Shown: positions 45,051-54,034 of the stretch, piece by piece | Layout: each line of letters begins with the position of its first letter | Numbering within the stretch: position 1 is the first letter of the stretch | Assembly (NCBI RefSeq): GCF_014873535.1 | Contig: NZ_JADBEF010000001.1 | Coordinates: 8,432,001-8,496,000, forward strand | Direction of reading: 5' to 3' | Origin: Nonomuraea africana | GTDB lineage: Bacteria > Actinomycetota > Actinomycetes > Streptosporangiales > Streptosporangiaceae | Length of the DNA stretch: 64,000 nucleotides | Made by a program: the position numbers and the translations under genes | Notes under the pieces: model-generated | Database searches by the model: none | What the model was told of the DNA's origin: nothing | What the model saw: only the letters and a program-made list of their open reading frames with translations

Positions 45051-47102
45051 TCATCGCTCGCTGAGCGGGATCCAGGACTGCTCGTCCAGCGTGTTCAGGT
45101 CGTTGACCTTGATGCCCGCCTGCGACACCGTCCACAGCGAGTCGCCGATCACCAGCGAGCGCTGGATGCCGGGCTGGTAGCTGTGGTCGCCCTCCTTGAT
45201 CTTCGGGTGCGTGATGGTGCCGACCTTGGTGACCTCGGTGTCGGAGATCTTCAGCACCATCGCCCCCGAGTCGGGCTGCCCCTCGCGGTAGCTGCTCACG
45301 GGGATGACGGCGGAGCCGGTCTTGGGCCAGTACAGGAACGCGTGCGGGTCCCACTCGGCCTCCGAGCCCGAGTCCTTCTGGAACAGCTGCGACAGCCGCT
45401 TGGGGGCGGCCGGGTCGCTGACGTCGAACAGGGAGACCTGGGTGCCGAGCGTCCTGCCCTTCTCGCTGGCCTCCTGGCCGAGCCCGATGAGGCGGCCGTC
45501 GCCCGCGGGGTGGAGATAGGCCGAGTAGCCGGTGATCTTGAGCTCGCCCGTCACCTTCGGCGCGGCGGGGTCGCGCAGGTCGAGCGTGTAGAGCGGGTCC
45601 ACCTGCCGGAAGGTCACGACGTAGCCGACGGGGCCGATGAAGCGGACCGAGTAGATGCGCTCGTCCTTGCCCAGGCCGCCGACCTCGCCGAGCTTGGCGA
45701 GAGTGTCGGCGCGCAGCACGTAGACGGCGCTGGAGCTGGTCTTCTGGTCGGCGAGCGTGGTGGCGATGCGCAGGTTGCCCTCGTGCTCCGACATCGCGTA
45801 CTGGTTCAGCAGCCGGCCGGGGACCTTGCCGGAGGCGAGATACTTCGGCGCGCCCGCCTGGCTGATGTCGAAGCGGTGGACCTCGGTCTCCTCCGGCGGG
45901 ACGACGGGGGACGTGGTCGGCTCGGGGGTGACGATGGTGGACGGCGCCGACGAGGTCGGCTCCTCGGCGGGCGCCACACCCGCACCCGAGGAGGAGGTGG
46001 AGGCGGGAGGGGCCGAGGCGGTGGCCGAGGGGGCGGGCTCCACGGGGGTGTCCATCACCGGCGGCTCGACCGGGATCGGGAACCACCAGCGCGGGTTGCT
46101 GGTCACGTAGAGGCTGGTGCCGGTGCCGTAGACCGTGTCGCCGTCGGCCGCCACGCTGATCGGGTTGGCCGCCGCGGCCGACAGGTCCTGCGTCAGGTCG
46201 ATGGAGTGCACGGTCAGCAGCGACGTCCCCGTGTAACTCTCGGGGTGGCTGACCCGCTCGCACTTCACCGACTCGTCGCGGGACGCGCCCGACGCGTCGG
46301 TGATCGTGAACTTCGGCAGCCAGGCGGCGATGGGCGCCTGCCGTACGACCGCCTGGTTGACCTTGAGGCGCTCGGACTCGGGCACGTCCTCGCGGGGCTG
46401 GGGGAAGGTGATGTCGGGCTGGCTGCGCACGACCAGCCGTACGGTCGAGCCCACCAGGCGGGCGTCCACGTGCATGCCGCGCGGCTCGATGGTGCCGAGC
46501 AGCTTCGGCCCGCCCTCGCCCGCGAGGTCCACGAGCGCGTACTGCGGGCCGCCGGTGGGCGCGAAGGCGCGCTTGGCGACCGCGCCGAGGGGGATGCCGC
46601 CGCCGTTGAACAGCACGAGCGCCCGGTCGCCCGACACCAGCAGATCGCCCGCGACCCAGTTCTCCTTGGCCAGCTCGAGCGTGCCGGTGATCTTCCTGGT
46701 CGCCGCGTCGATGACGCGGAGCTTGCCCTGGCTGACGGTGATGACCCGCTTGCCGTCGGTCTTGACCAGGTCGGGCTCGTCGACGCCCTGCTCGTGCACG
46801 TTCGTCGTCGAGTGCTCCGCCGCGCCGCTGTCCTGGGTCGCCTGGGGCACGGCCTTTCCGGCCACGTCCGCGCGCTCCATGTACATGATCGGAGGGCCGC
46901 CGAGCCCCCATGCCGTGACGCTCTTCGCGGTGTTCTCGCGCAACCCGGAGAGCATCTCGTCGCACCCGCTGTAGGAGACCAGCTTCACGTCGCTCAGGTC
47001 GAGCGGCGCGGCGGCCGGGGGCGCGACGACGGATGAGGTGCAGGCGGCGGTCGCCGTCGCGAGGGCCGCGGCGGTCAGTGCCGTCCGGATCAGCGTCTTC
47101 AT
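45051..47102 (-). CDS. secreted beta-propeller domain lipoprotein
   Basis: A 683-residue exported protein. The signal ends in ATAAC, compatible with a lipobox. It matches the secreted C-terminal beta-propeller family (family pattern NVHEQGVDEPDLVKTDGK, followed by repeated blades such as LRVIDAATRKI and VYVLRADTL). A Pro/Ser/Thr insert at about residues 330-400 separates two blades. Function in the family is unknown. ATG at 47102 with a GGGGG ribosome site. The Ser/Thr kinase gene lies immediately upstream in the same direction. Confidence 0.85.
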   Translation of the reverse strand: MKTLIRTALTAAALATATAACTSSVVAPPAAAPLDLSDVKLVSYSGCDEMLSGLRENTAKSVTAWGLGGPPIMYMERADVAGKAVPQATQDSGAAEHSTTNVHEQGVDEPDLVKTDGKRVITVSQGKLRVIDAATRKITGTLELAKENWVAGDLLVSGDRALVLFNGGGIPLGAVAKRAFAPTGGPQYALVDLAGEGGPKLLGTIEPRGMHVDARLVGSTVRLVVRSQPDITFPQPREDVPESERLKVNQAVVRQAPIAAWLPKFTITDASGASRDESVKCERVSHPESYTGTSLLTVHSIDLTQDLSAAAANPISVAADGDTVYGTGTSLYVTSNPRWWFPIPVEPPVMDTPVEPAPSATASAPPASTSSSGAGVAPAEEPTSSAPSTIVTPEPTTSPVVPPEETEVHRFDISQAGAPKYLASGKVPGRLLNQYAMSEHEGNLRIATTLADQKTSSSAVYVLRADTLAKLGEVGGLGKDERIYSVRFIGPVGYVVTFRQVDPLYTLDLRDPAAPKVTGELKITGYSAYLHPAGDGRLIGLGQEASEKGRTLGTQVSLFDVSDPAAPKRLSQLFQKDSGSEAEWDPHAFLYWPKTGSAVIPVSSYREGQPDSGAMVLKISDTEVTKVGTITHPKIKEGDHSYQPGIQRSLVIGDSLWTVSQAGIKVNDLNTLDEQSWIPLSER

Positions 47103-47133
47103 GCCCCCTACACGGGCGCCCGCTCCGAACGGT

Positions 47134-49149
47134 TCATGGTGCTCTCGTAAAGTTTGGGCCGAACCCCTCGGCGCTGGGGATGTCGAGCAGGGTGCGGACC
47201 TCCTTGCCGGAGAAGTCGACCACCACGACACGGGCCTTGGCGGCGTTGCCGCTCTCCCAGCAGTACAGATGGGTCTCGTCGTACCAGCCGAGGAGCTTGT
47301 CGCAGAAGGTGGTGATGCTGCGCAGCCGTTTTCCCGACTCGCCGTCCCACACGCACAGTTGGCCGTCGTCGCCTTCCGGGCACTTCGTGGCGAACGACCT
47401 GCCCGAGGGGGAGAAGATGTCCGGGGCGCCGACGGGTAGTTCGCCGACGTTGCCGGCGTCGCGCAGCTTGTTGCCGGCGGCGCCGAAGAAGCGCAGGTCG
47501 GAGCCGTAGAGGCTGACCACGCCCGTGGTCTGGCCGTCCCATCCGAAAGAGCCGTCCTTCCTGCCGGCCACCTTGACCACGCTCGCCTTCCCCGTCGCCA
47601 CGTCGACGATGATGAAGCCCAGGTTGAGCCAGTCCTTGCCCTTCAGCTGGTCGATGTTGAGCAGGATCTTCGAGCTGTCCTTCGACCAGCCGCTGATGTT
47701 GCTGACCAGCGGCTCCTTGACGGTCTTGACGGACGTCCTCTTCCTGCCGGTCCTCGTGTCGGTGATCTCGATGAAGTCGTAGCGGTCGGAGGTGTAGTTC
47801 TCGCCGTGGCCCGCGAGAAGACGGCCGTCGGGGGAGAGCAGGCTCTTCGCGTTGTCGCCGTAGCGGCGGAACGGGCCCGTCAGCGTGTCCCTGGTGTAGT
47901 GCACCCACTCCGTGGAGTTCTTGTCGACGTCGTAGGAGGTGAGCCTGATCGGATCGTCGGGGCGCTCGTAGAGAGTGGCCTGCGTGCCCAGCGGCCGCTG
48001 CGTGACCAGGCCCTGTGTGGGCTCGGCCGGTCCGGACGGCGAGGGCGACGCCGCGGGCACACCCCGGTCGAAGATGCGCTGCCACGGCACGGCGACGGCC
48101 ACCACGACGAGGAGCAGCGCGGTGAGCCCCGCCGCGAGTCCGGCGATCAGGCCCTTCCTGCTCTTCCTGGGCGGCGTCGGACCCGTCACCTGGGGTGGGG
48201 TGGCGGGGGGAGCCCTGCCGTGCCGGATTCCCGGTGGCGGGCCGCTCGCCCCTGCGGTCTGGAGGCGATGGGCGCCATGGTGGGGGAAGACGCGGGTGGA
48301 TTCCACCATGGAGGCGGCGGCGGCCTCCCGCAGCATGGCACCAGGGGTCACCGGGTGCTGCAGCAGCTCCATGATGACCTGCCCGGCGGTGGGCCGCCGG
48401 GAGGGGTCCTTGGACAGGCAGGCGTGCACCGCCCCGTGCAGCGGCTCGTCGAGACCCGAGACGTCGGGTTGCGCGTTGAGCACCCTGTTGATCACCGCGG
48501 GCATCGTGTCGCTGCCGAACGGCGCCCTGCCCGAGGCGGCGTAGGCGATGGTGCTGGCCCAGGCGAACAGGTCGGCGGCCGCGCCGACCGCGTCTCCGAG
48601 GAGCTGTTCGGGAGCCATGAACGACGGTGTCCCCACCGGCGAGGAACTGATCGTGGAGGTGGCGTCGAGCGCTCTGGCGATGCCGAAGTCGATCACCCTG
48701 GCCCCGTCGGCGGCGATGATGACGTTGGCCGGTTTGAAGTCGCGGTGCACGATGCCCGACTGGTGGATCGCCGCCAGCGCGGTGACGGTGCCGATCGCGA
48801 GGCGGTGCAGGGCGGTCCCGGTGATCGGGCCCTGCGCCTGGACGACGCGCTGCAGGGTGGGGCCCTCGATGTACTCGCTGACGATGTACGGCCGGTCGTC
48901 CTGCGCACCCGTGGCGAGGACCTGCGCGGTGCAGAAGGGCGCGACCTGCTGCGCGACCCTGACCTCGCGCAGGAACCTCTCGGTGTTGACGGGGTCGCCG
49001 AAACGCAGCCACTTGATCGCGACACGCCCACCAGTGCCGTCGGTGGCGAGGTAGACGACACCCTGGCTGCCGTCGCCGAGCCTGCCGACGAGCCTGTAGT
49101 CACCGAGACTTGCCGGGTCTCCTGACCTGAGCGGATCGTAGGACGGCAT
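47134..49149 (-). CDS. Ser/Thr protein kinase with transmembrane helix and extracellular propeller-like sensor
   Basis: A 671-residue PknB-type kinase. The glycine loop is GRLGDGSQGVVYLA, the ATP lysine is in VAIKWL, the catalytic loop is HRDFKPAN, DFG is in VIDFGIAR and the APE motif reads FMAPEQLL. After a Pro-rich juxtamembrane region comes one transmembrane segment (GLIAGLAAGLTALLLVVVAVAV), and the outer domain resembles WD/TolB propeller blades (LLSPDGRLLAGHG, IFSPSGRSFATKC). It probably senses an extracellular signal and phosphorylates cytoplasmic proteins. ATG at 49149; another ATG 9 bases upstream is possible. Neither has a clear ribosome site. Confidence 0.88.
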   Translation of the reverse strand: MPSYDPLRSGDPASLGDYRLVGRLGDGSQGVVYLATDGTGGRVAIKWLRFGDPVNTERFLREVRVAQQVAPFCTAQVLATGAQDDRPYIVSEYIEGPTLQRVVQAQGPITGTALHRLAIGTVTALAAIHQSGIVHRDFKPANVIIAADGARVIDFGIARALDATSTISSSPVGTPSFMAPEQLLGDAVGAAADLFAWASTIAYAASGRAPFGSDTMPAVINRVLNAQPDVSGLDEPLHGAVHACLSKDPSRRPTAGQVIMELLQHPVTPGAMLREAAAASMVESTRVFPHHGAHRLQTAGASGPPPGIRHGRAPPATPPQVTGPTPPRKSRKGLIAGLAAGLTALLLVVVAVAVPWQRIFDRGVPAASPSPSGPAEPTQGLVTQRPLGTQATLYERPDDPIRLTSYDVDKNSTEWVHYTRDTLTGPFRRYGDNAKSLLSPDGRLLAGHGENYTSDRYDFIEITDTRTGRKRTSVKTVKEPLVSNISGWSKDSSKILLNIDQLKGKDWLNLGFIIVDVATGKASVVKVAGRKDGSFGWDGQTTGVVSLYGSDLRFFGAAGNKLRDAGNVGELPVGAPDIFSPSGRSFATKCPEGDDGQLCVWDGESGKRLRSITTFCDKLLGWYDETHLYCWESGNAAKARVVVVDFSGKEVRTLLDIPSAEGFGPNFTRAP

Positions 49150-49204
49150 ATCTGACATTGTCGCGCGCCGCCACAAGCTTGAACCACCGAATATTCTTCC
49201 AGAT

Positions 49205-50725
49205 ATGCCGCACAGCCTGAGTCACGTCGTCTCCAGCGGGAGCACGCAGGAGATCATCGATCCCTTCACCGGCGAACCACTGGCCGCGATGCCGGTCTCC
49301 ACGGCCGACGACGTCCGCGCGGCCCACGAGCGGGCGCGTGCCGCCCAGGAGGCGTGGGCCGCGCTGCCCGCCGCCGAGCGGGCCAGGCCGTTCCTCCGCC
49401 TGCACGACGCGATCCTCGACCGGCGCGCGGAGATCCTCGACATCGTCCAGAGCGAGACGGGCAAGGCCCGCAGGCACGCCTTCGAGGAGGTGCTCGACGT
49501 CGCGGGCTGCGCGCTCTACTACGCCCGTCGCGCGGCGGGGCTGCTCGCCCCGAAGGCGCGCAAAGGCATCTTCCCCGTGGCCACGCGGGTGGTCGAGCTG
49601 CGCCATCCCAAGGGCGTGGTCGCGCTGATCTCGCCGTGGAACTACCCGCTCGCGCTGGGCGTGAGCGACGTCGTGCCGGCGCTGCTGGCGGGGAACGCGG
49701 TCGTCCACAAGCCCGACACCCAGACCTCGCAGTCCACGCTGTGGACGATCGACCTGCTGGTGGAGCTCGGGATGCCGCGCGAGATCTGGCAGGTCGTGCT
49801 GGGCGAGCCCGCCGACATCAGCGACGCGCTCATGGACGGCGCCGACTACGTCGCCTTCACCGGCTCCACGAAGGCCGGACGCAAGATCGCCGAGGAGGCG
49901 GCCAAGCGGCTCATCGGCTGCTCGCTGGAGCTCGGCGGCAAGAACCCGATGATCGTGCTGGACGACGCCGACCTCGACGTGGCCGCCCAGGGCGCCATCC
50001 GCGCCTGCTTCACCAACGCGGGCCAGCTGTGCCTCTCCATCGAGCGGCTGTACGTGCACGAATCGGTCTTCGACGCCTTCGCCGAACGCCTGGTGCGCCA
50101 GGTGGAGGCGATGAAGCTCGGCGCCGGCCACGACTGGTCGGTCCAGATGGGCTCGCTGACCTCCCGGCGTCAGCTCGACGCCGTCGTCGCGCACGTCACC
50201 GAGGCCGTGGACAAGGGCGCGAAGGTGGTGACCGGCGGCCGGGCCCGTCCCGACCTCGGCCCGCTGTTCTACGAGCCGACCGTGCTGACAGGCGTCACCG
50301 AGGACATGGCGCTGTGCCGCAACGAGACCTTCGGCCCGGTCGTCAGCCTGTACCCGTACTCCACCGAGGAGGAGGTCCTGGCGCTGGCCAACGACACCAT
50401 CTACGGGCTCAACGCCTCGGTCTGGACGGGCAACCCGGCGAGGGGGCGGGCGTTGGCCGCGCGCGTCAAGGCGGGCACGGTCAACATCAACGAGGGGTAC
50501 GGCTCGGCCTACGCCTCCTACGACGCGCCCATGGGCGGCATGAAGGCCTCGGGCCTCGGCCGCAGGCACGGCGTCGAGGGCCTGCTGAAGTTCACCGAGG
50601 TGCAGAACATCGCCAGCCAGGCGTCCTGGCTCGGCTTCGACCCGCCGATGGGCATGCCGTACGAGAAGTACGCCGACGTGCTGGCGGGTCTGCTCAAGAC
50701 GATGAGGAAGCTGCGGCTGAAGTGA
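49205..50725 (+). CDS. gabD: succinate-semialdehyde dehydrogenase-type aldehyde dehydrogenase
   Basis: A 506-residue NAD(P)-dependent aldehyde dehydrogenase. The general-base glutamate is in CSLELGGKNPMIV and the catalytic cysteine in FTNAGQLCLSIERLYV; the cofactor motif FTGSTKAGRKI is present. The C-terminus YGSAYASYDAPMGGMKASGLGRRHG is typical of the SSADH group found next to GMC oxidoreductases in actinobacteria. The true aldehyde is not certain. Its TGA overlaps the GTG start of the GMC gene. Confidence 0.85.
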   Translation: MPHSLSHVVSSGSTQEIIDPFTGEPLAAMPVSTADDVRAAHERARAAQEAWAALPAAERARPFLRLHDAILDRRAEILDIVQSETGKARRHAFEEVLDVAGCALYYARRAAGLLAPKARKGIFPVATRVVELRHPKGVVALISPWNYPLALGVSDVVPALLAGNAVVHKPDTQTSQSTLWTIDLLVELGMPREIWQVVLGEPADISDALMDGADYVAFTGSTKAGRKIAEEAAKRLIGCSLELGGKNPMIVLDDADLDVAAQGAIRACFTNAGQLCLSIERLYVHESVFDAFAERLVRQVEAMKLGAGHDWSVQMGSLTSRRQLDAVVAHVTEAVDKGAKVVTGGRARPDLGPLFYEPTVLTGVTEDMALCRNETFGPVVSLYPYSTEEEVLALANDTIYGLNASVWTGNPARGRALAARVKAGTVNINEGYGSAYASYDAPMGGMKASGLGRRHGVEGLLKFTEVQNIASQASWLGFDPPMGMPYEKYADVLAGLLKTMRKLRLK

Positions 50726-52368
50726 GCTTCGACGTCCTGGTCATCGGCTCCGGGTTCGGTGGCAGCGTCTCGGCCCTGCGGCTGGCCGAGAAGGGGTACA
50801 AGGTCGGCGTCCTGGAGGCGGGCCGCAGGTTCGACGAGTCGACGCTGCCGGCGACCTCGTGGCGGGTGCGCGACTTCCTGTGGGCGCCCTGGCTCGGCCT
50901 CAAGGGCATCCAGCGCATCCACGTGCTCGGCGGGCCGAAGGGCACCAGGGTCATGGTGCTGGCGGGCGCGGGCGTGGGCGGCGGTTCGCTCGTCTACGCC
51001 AACACGCTCTACGAGCCGCTCGAGCCGTTCTTCCGCGACCCGCAGTGGGCGGGGATCACCGACTGGAAGGCCGAGCTCGCGCCCTACTACGACCAGGCCA
51101 GGCGCATGCTCGGCGTGGTCGTGAACCCGACGGTGACCCGCGCGGACGAGGTCATGCGGAAGGTCGCCGCGCGCATGGGCGTCGCCGACACCTTCAGGCC
51201 GGCCCCCGTCGGCGTGTACTTCGGGAAGAACGGCGAGGACCCGTACTTCGGCGGGGTGGGCCCGCCGCGCGACGGCTGCGTCGAGTGCGGCGAGTGCATG
51301 ACCGGCTGCCGCCACAACGCCAAGAACATGCTGACGAAGAACTACCTCTACCTGGCCGAGCGGGCGGGGGCGAAGGTCTATGCCGAGTGCACGGTCGTCT
51401 CCGTCCGGCCCGACGGCGACGGCTACCTGGTCGGCGCGCACCGTACGGGGGCGCCGTGGCGGCGCCGTACGTTCAGGGCGAGGCAGGTGGTCTTCGCCGC
51501 GGGCACCTACGGCACCCAGCGCCTCCTGCACCGGCTGAAGGCGACCACGCTGCCGGGGATCTCCCCGCGGCTGGGCGCGATGACCCGTACCAACTCCGAG
51601 GCGCTGCTCGGCTTCGAGCGGCTCTCCGCCGGCGGAGACAAGCTCAACCGCGGTGTCGCGATCACCTCCTCGATCCACCCCGACGCGCGGACCCACATCG
51701 AGCCGGTCCGCTACGGCGACGGCTCCAACGCCATGGGCCTGCTGCGCACGCTGCTGGTCGACGGCGACGGCTCGCGGTGGCGGGGGTTCGCCCGCCAGGT
51801 GGCCCGCGACCCGCTGACCGCGTTGCGCCTGCTGAACCTGCGCCGCTGGTCGGAGCGGACCCTCATCGCCCTGGTCATGCAGGCCGACGGCGCCGCCATC
51901 ACGACCAGGAGGTCGCCGCTCGGCCTGCGCAGCGAGGGCGGCGCCAACCCGACCTGGATCCCCGCGGGGCACGAGGCCGTCCGGCACGCCGCCGAGGAGA
52001 TCGGCGGCGTGCCGGGCGGCTCGTGGCTCGACCTGTTCGACACCCCGGCCACCGCGCACTTCCTCGGCGGCTGCGCCATCGGCGACTCCCCCGGCAGCGG
52101 CGTCATCGACCCCTACCACCGGATGTACGGCTACGACGGGCTGCACGTCGTCGACGGCTCGGCGGTCTCGGCCAACCTCGGCGTCAACCCCTCGCTCACC
52201 ATCACCGCGCTGGCCGAGCGGGCGATGTCGTTCTGGCCCAACGCGGGCGAGCCCGACCCCCGTCCCGCCCAGGGCGCCGCCTACGTGAAGCTCTCGCCGA
52301 TCGCCCCCGCGCGGCCCGCGGTTCCCGAGGCGGCTCCGGGTGCGCTCAGGCTGAAGGTGCTGTCATGA
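50722..52368 (+). CDS. GMC-family FAD-dependent oxidoreductase (cholesterol oxidase-like)
   Basis: A 548-residue flavoprotein. The ADP-binding motif is VLVIGSGFGGSVSALRLAEKG and a second FAD-binding segment is GVGGGSLVYAN. Near residue 185 it has a cysteine cluster, CVECGECMTGC, with the spacing of an iron-sulphur ligand set, often seen in this GMC subgroup. The C-terminal active-site region includes VVDGSAVSANLGVNPSLTI. It probably oxidises an alcohol or sterol to an aldehyde or ketone, with the upstream dehydrogenase taking the aldehyde further. GTG start overlapping the upstream stop, and ATGA overlap with the next gene. Confidence 0.85.
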   Translation: MSFDVLVIGSGFGGSVSALRLAEKGYKVGVLEAGRRFDESTLPATSWRVRDFLWAPWLGLKGIQRIHVLGGPKGTRVMVLAGAGVGGGSLVYANTLYEPLEPFFRDPQWAGITDWKAELAPYYDQARRMLGVVVNPTVTRADEVMRKVAARMGVADTFRPAPVGVYFGKNGEDPYFGGVGPPRDGCVECGECMTGCRHNAKNMLTKNYLYLAERAGAKVYAECTVVSVRPDGDGYLVGAHRTGAPWRRRTFRARQVVFAAGTYGTQRLLHRLKATTLPGISPRLGAMTRTNSEALLGFERLSAGGDKLNRGVAITSSIHPDARTHIEPVRYGDGSNAMGLLRTLLVDGDGSRWRGFARQVARDPLTALRLLNLRRWSERTLIALVMQADGAAITTRRSPLGLRSEGGANPTWIPAGHEAVRHAAEEIGGVPGGSWLDLFDTPATAHFLGGCAIGDSPGSGVIDPYHRMYGYDGLHVVDGSAVSANLGVNPSLTITALAERAMSFWPNAGEPDPRPAQGAAYVKLSPIAPARPAVPEAAPGALRLKVLS

Positions 52369-52610
52369 GCTGGACGGACTGGGCGCTGGCCGTGCTGGAC
52401 GAGCCAGGCGAGCCGACCCCGCTGGTGGAGTACCCCACGGGCGAGGCCGCGCGGATCCTCGAGGTGCGCGAGGTCGTCCCGCTCCACTCCGAGCACTGGG
52501 CGCACTTCACCCAGGGCCGCTCGACGCTCGAGGAGGCCTTCGAGCGGGCCGGGCTGTCCGATCGGCTGCGCCTGCTCAAGCCGGGCGAGCAGATCACAGT
52601 GGGTGGCTGA
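52365..52610 (+). CDS. 81-aa protein in the aldehyde dehydrogenase-GMC operon
   Basis: Starts at an ATG that overlaps the GMC stop (ATGA) and encodes an 81-residue acidic, soluble protein (MSWTDWALAVLDEPGE..., with a central REVVPLHSEHWAHF). I do not recognise a domain. Coupling to the oxidoreductase suggests a partner or assembly factor. Its last 17 bases overlap the 3' end of the convergent GNAT gene. Confidence 0.65.
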   Translation: MSWTDWALAVLDEPGEPTPLVEYPTGEAARILEVREVVPLHSEHWAHFTQGRSTLEEAFERAGLSDRLRLLKPGEQITVGG

Positions 52611-53331
52611 CCCACACGTTCGGCTCCACGTAGACGGCGTGGTCCTGGTCGACGTCCACGTGGACGGCTACCAGCGCGCCGGGGACCTCCACCCGGCCCG
52701 AGACGTCGAAGGGCAGGCCGGTCCACCGCCGCCATTCGGCCAGCGTGCCCGGCACCACCATCGACCTCGGCGCCACCTTGAGGATCTTCGCCCCGGCCCG
52801 CACGTGCACCCGCAGCCATGCGTCGTACGGCAGGCCGTCGTCGCGCGTCCTGAAGGCGTACTCCGCCATCGGGACGCGCGGCTCCAGGTGCTTCTGGTTC
52901 GGCCGCACGGGCGCGAGCAGTTCGCTGAATCCCAGCCGCGCGGCGTTCTCCCGCATCGCCGTCAGCATCCTGCCCGACATCCCGCTGCCCCGCAGGTCGT
53001 CCCTGATGGTGATGTCGAGCGCCGAGATCGCATCGGCGCGGCCACCCCTCCTGCGGGTGGCCGCGCCCCATCGCACCACCGCGTCCCATCCGTCGTCGGG
53101 CAGGTCGCCTTCGGGCCGCTCGAAGGGGATCGAGCACGCCCTGGCCGCGACGGCGCCCTCCTCGTCCACCGCCACCAGGAGGTATTCACCGAAGTCGGTG
53201 GCGATGTCACTGTTGAAGTAGAGCCCGGCGACCGGGTCGTTGAGCATGAACTCAGGCCACGAGTGGGTCATCTGCCACAACGGCTCGACCAGGTCGGGAC
53301 GCTCGGCCAGGGTGGTGATGCGGATCGTCAT
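52594..53331 (-). CDS. GNAT-like N-acetyltransferase
   Basis: A 245-residue protein with an acetyl-CoA pyrophosphate loop DLRGSGMSGRMLTAM near residue 115 and a preceding strand ALDITIRD, typical of a GNAT core. Long flanking regions are unassigned. Substrate unknown. Its ATG lies 4 bases after the hydrolase stop, so it ends the MFS-hydrolase-GNAT operon. Confidence 0.75.
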   Translation of the reverse strand: MTIRITTLAERPDLVEPLWQMTHSWPEFMLNDPVAGLYFNSDIATDFGEYLLVAVDEEGAVAARACSIPFERPEGDLPDDGWDAVVRWGAATRRRGGRADAISALDITIRDDLRGSGMSGRMLTAMRENAARLGFSELLAPVRPNQKHLEPRVPMAEYAFRTRDDGLPYDAWLRVHVRAGAKILKVAPRSMVVPGTLAEWRRWTGLPFDVSGRVEVPGALVAVHVDVDQDHAVYVEPNVWVSHPL

Positions 53332-53335
53332 GCGT

Positions 53336-54034
53336 CTAGATATATCCGTTCAGGCCGCTCAGGAAGTCCTCGAACAGGTGGCGGTGGATGGTGTGCTCGG
53401 CGCCCTTCACGACGCGCACCTCGAAGCCTCTCTCCTTCAGCTCCTCGGCGAAGGCGGGGGCGACGAGGAAGCTCGGGTCGGCGATCTGCACCAGTGACGG
53501 CACGGCGGTCGAGGGCGTGAAGTCGGTCCCGACGATCTTGCTGAGGGAGAGCGCGGTCTGCGGGTCCCAGCCCTTCAGCATCTCCACCTCGACCGCCACC
53601 TCCTCGGCGGAGAAGCCGGGGTGCATGGCCGCGATCTGCTCGGCCGTCCAGTCCTTGGCCGCCGCGAAGCCGTCGGTCATGGCCACGCCGCCCTCCAGCA
53701 CGGACAGTCTGAAGGCGGGATCGGAGTAGACGGCCCTGCCGGGCGCGAGCCGGTCGACGGCGGCGGCCAGCGTGAGACCGCCGAGCGAGTGCCCGATCGC
53801 CAGCGCGGGGGAGGAGGGCACCGACTCCAGCACGGACGAGGCCATGAGCTCCACCGGATAGCTCTCCGCCCTGGGCGAGGCGCCGTGCCCTGGCAGGTCG
53901 ACCGCGACCACCCGGTAGCCGCGCTCGGCGAGCGCGGGCCCGACCCGCCACCAGCACTCCGAGCCGGCCATGATGCCGTGGATCAGCACCGCGACCTTGT
54001 CGCCTGTGCCCCATTCACGCGTGTGCAGCTGCAT
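53336..54034 (-). CDS. alpha/beta hydrolase
   Basis: A 232-residue hydrolase. The oxyanion strand is VLIHGIMAGSECWW, the nucleophile elbow is GHSLGG, and the catalytic histidine is in KGAEHTIHRHLFEDF. Compact, without signal peptide. It starts directly after the stop of the MFS gene (TAAATG). It may process the substrate imported by that transporter, or may simply be a downstream rider. Confidence 0.82.
   Translation of the reverse strand: MQLHTREWGTGDKVAVLIHGIMAGSECWWRVGPALAERGYRVVAVDLPGHGASPRAESYPVELMASSVLESVPSSPALAIGHSLGGLTLAAAVDRLAPGRAVYSDPAFRLSVLEGGVAMTDGFAAAKDWTAEQIAAMHPGFSAEEVAVEVEMLKGWDPQTALSLSKIVGTDFTPSTAVPSLVQIADPSFLVAPAFAEELKERGFEVRVVKGAEHTIHRHLFEDFLSGLNGYI

Noticed and set aside
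49354-52368. Open frame of about 1000 codons on the plus strand
   Set aside because: The first half is an off-frame shadow of the aldehyde dehydrogenase gene; only the part from 50722 is the GMC oxidoreductase.
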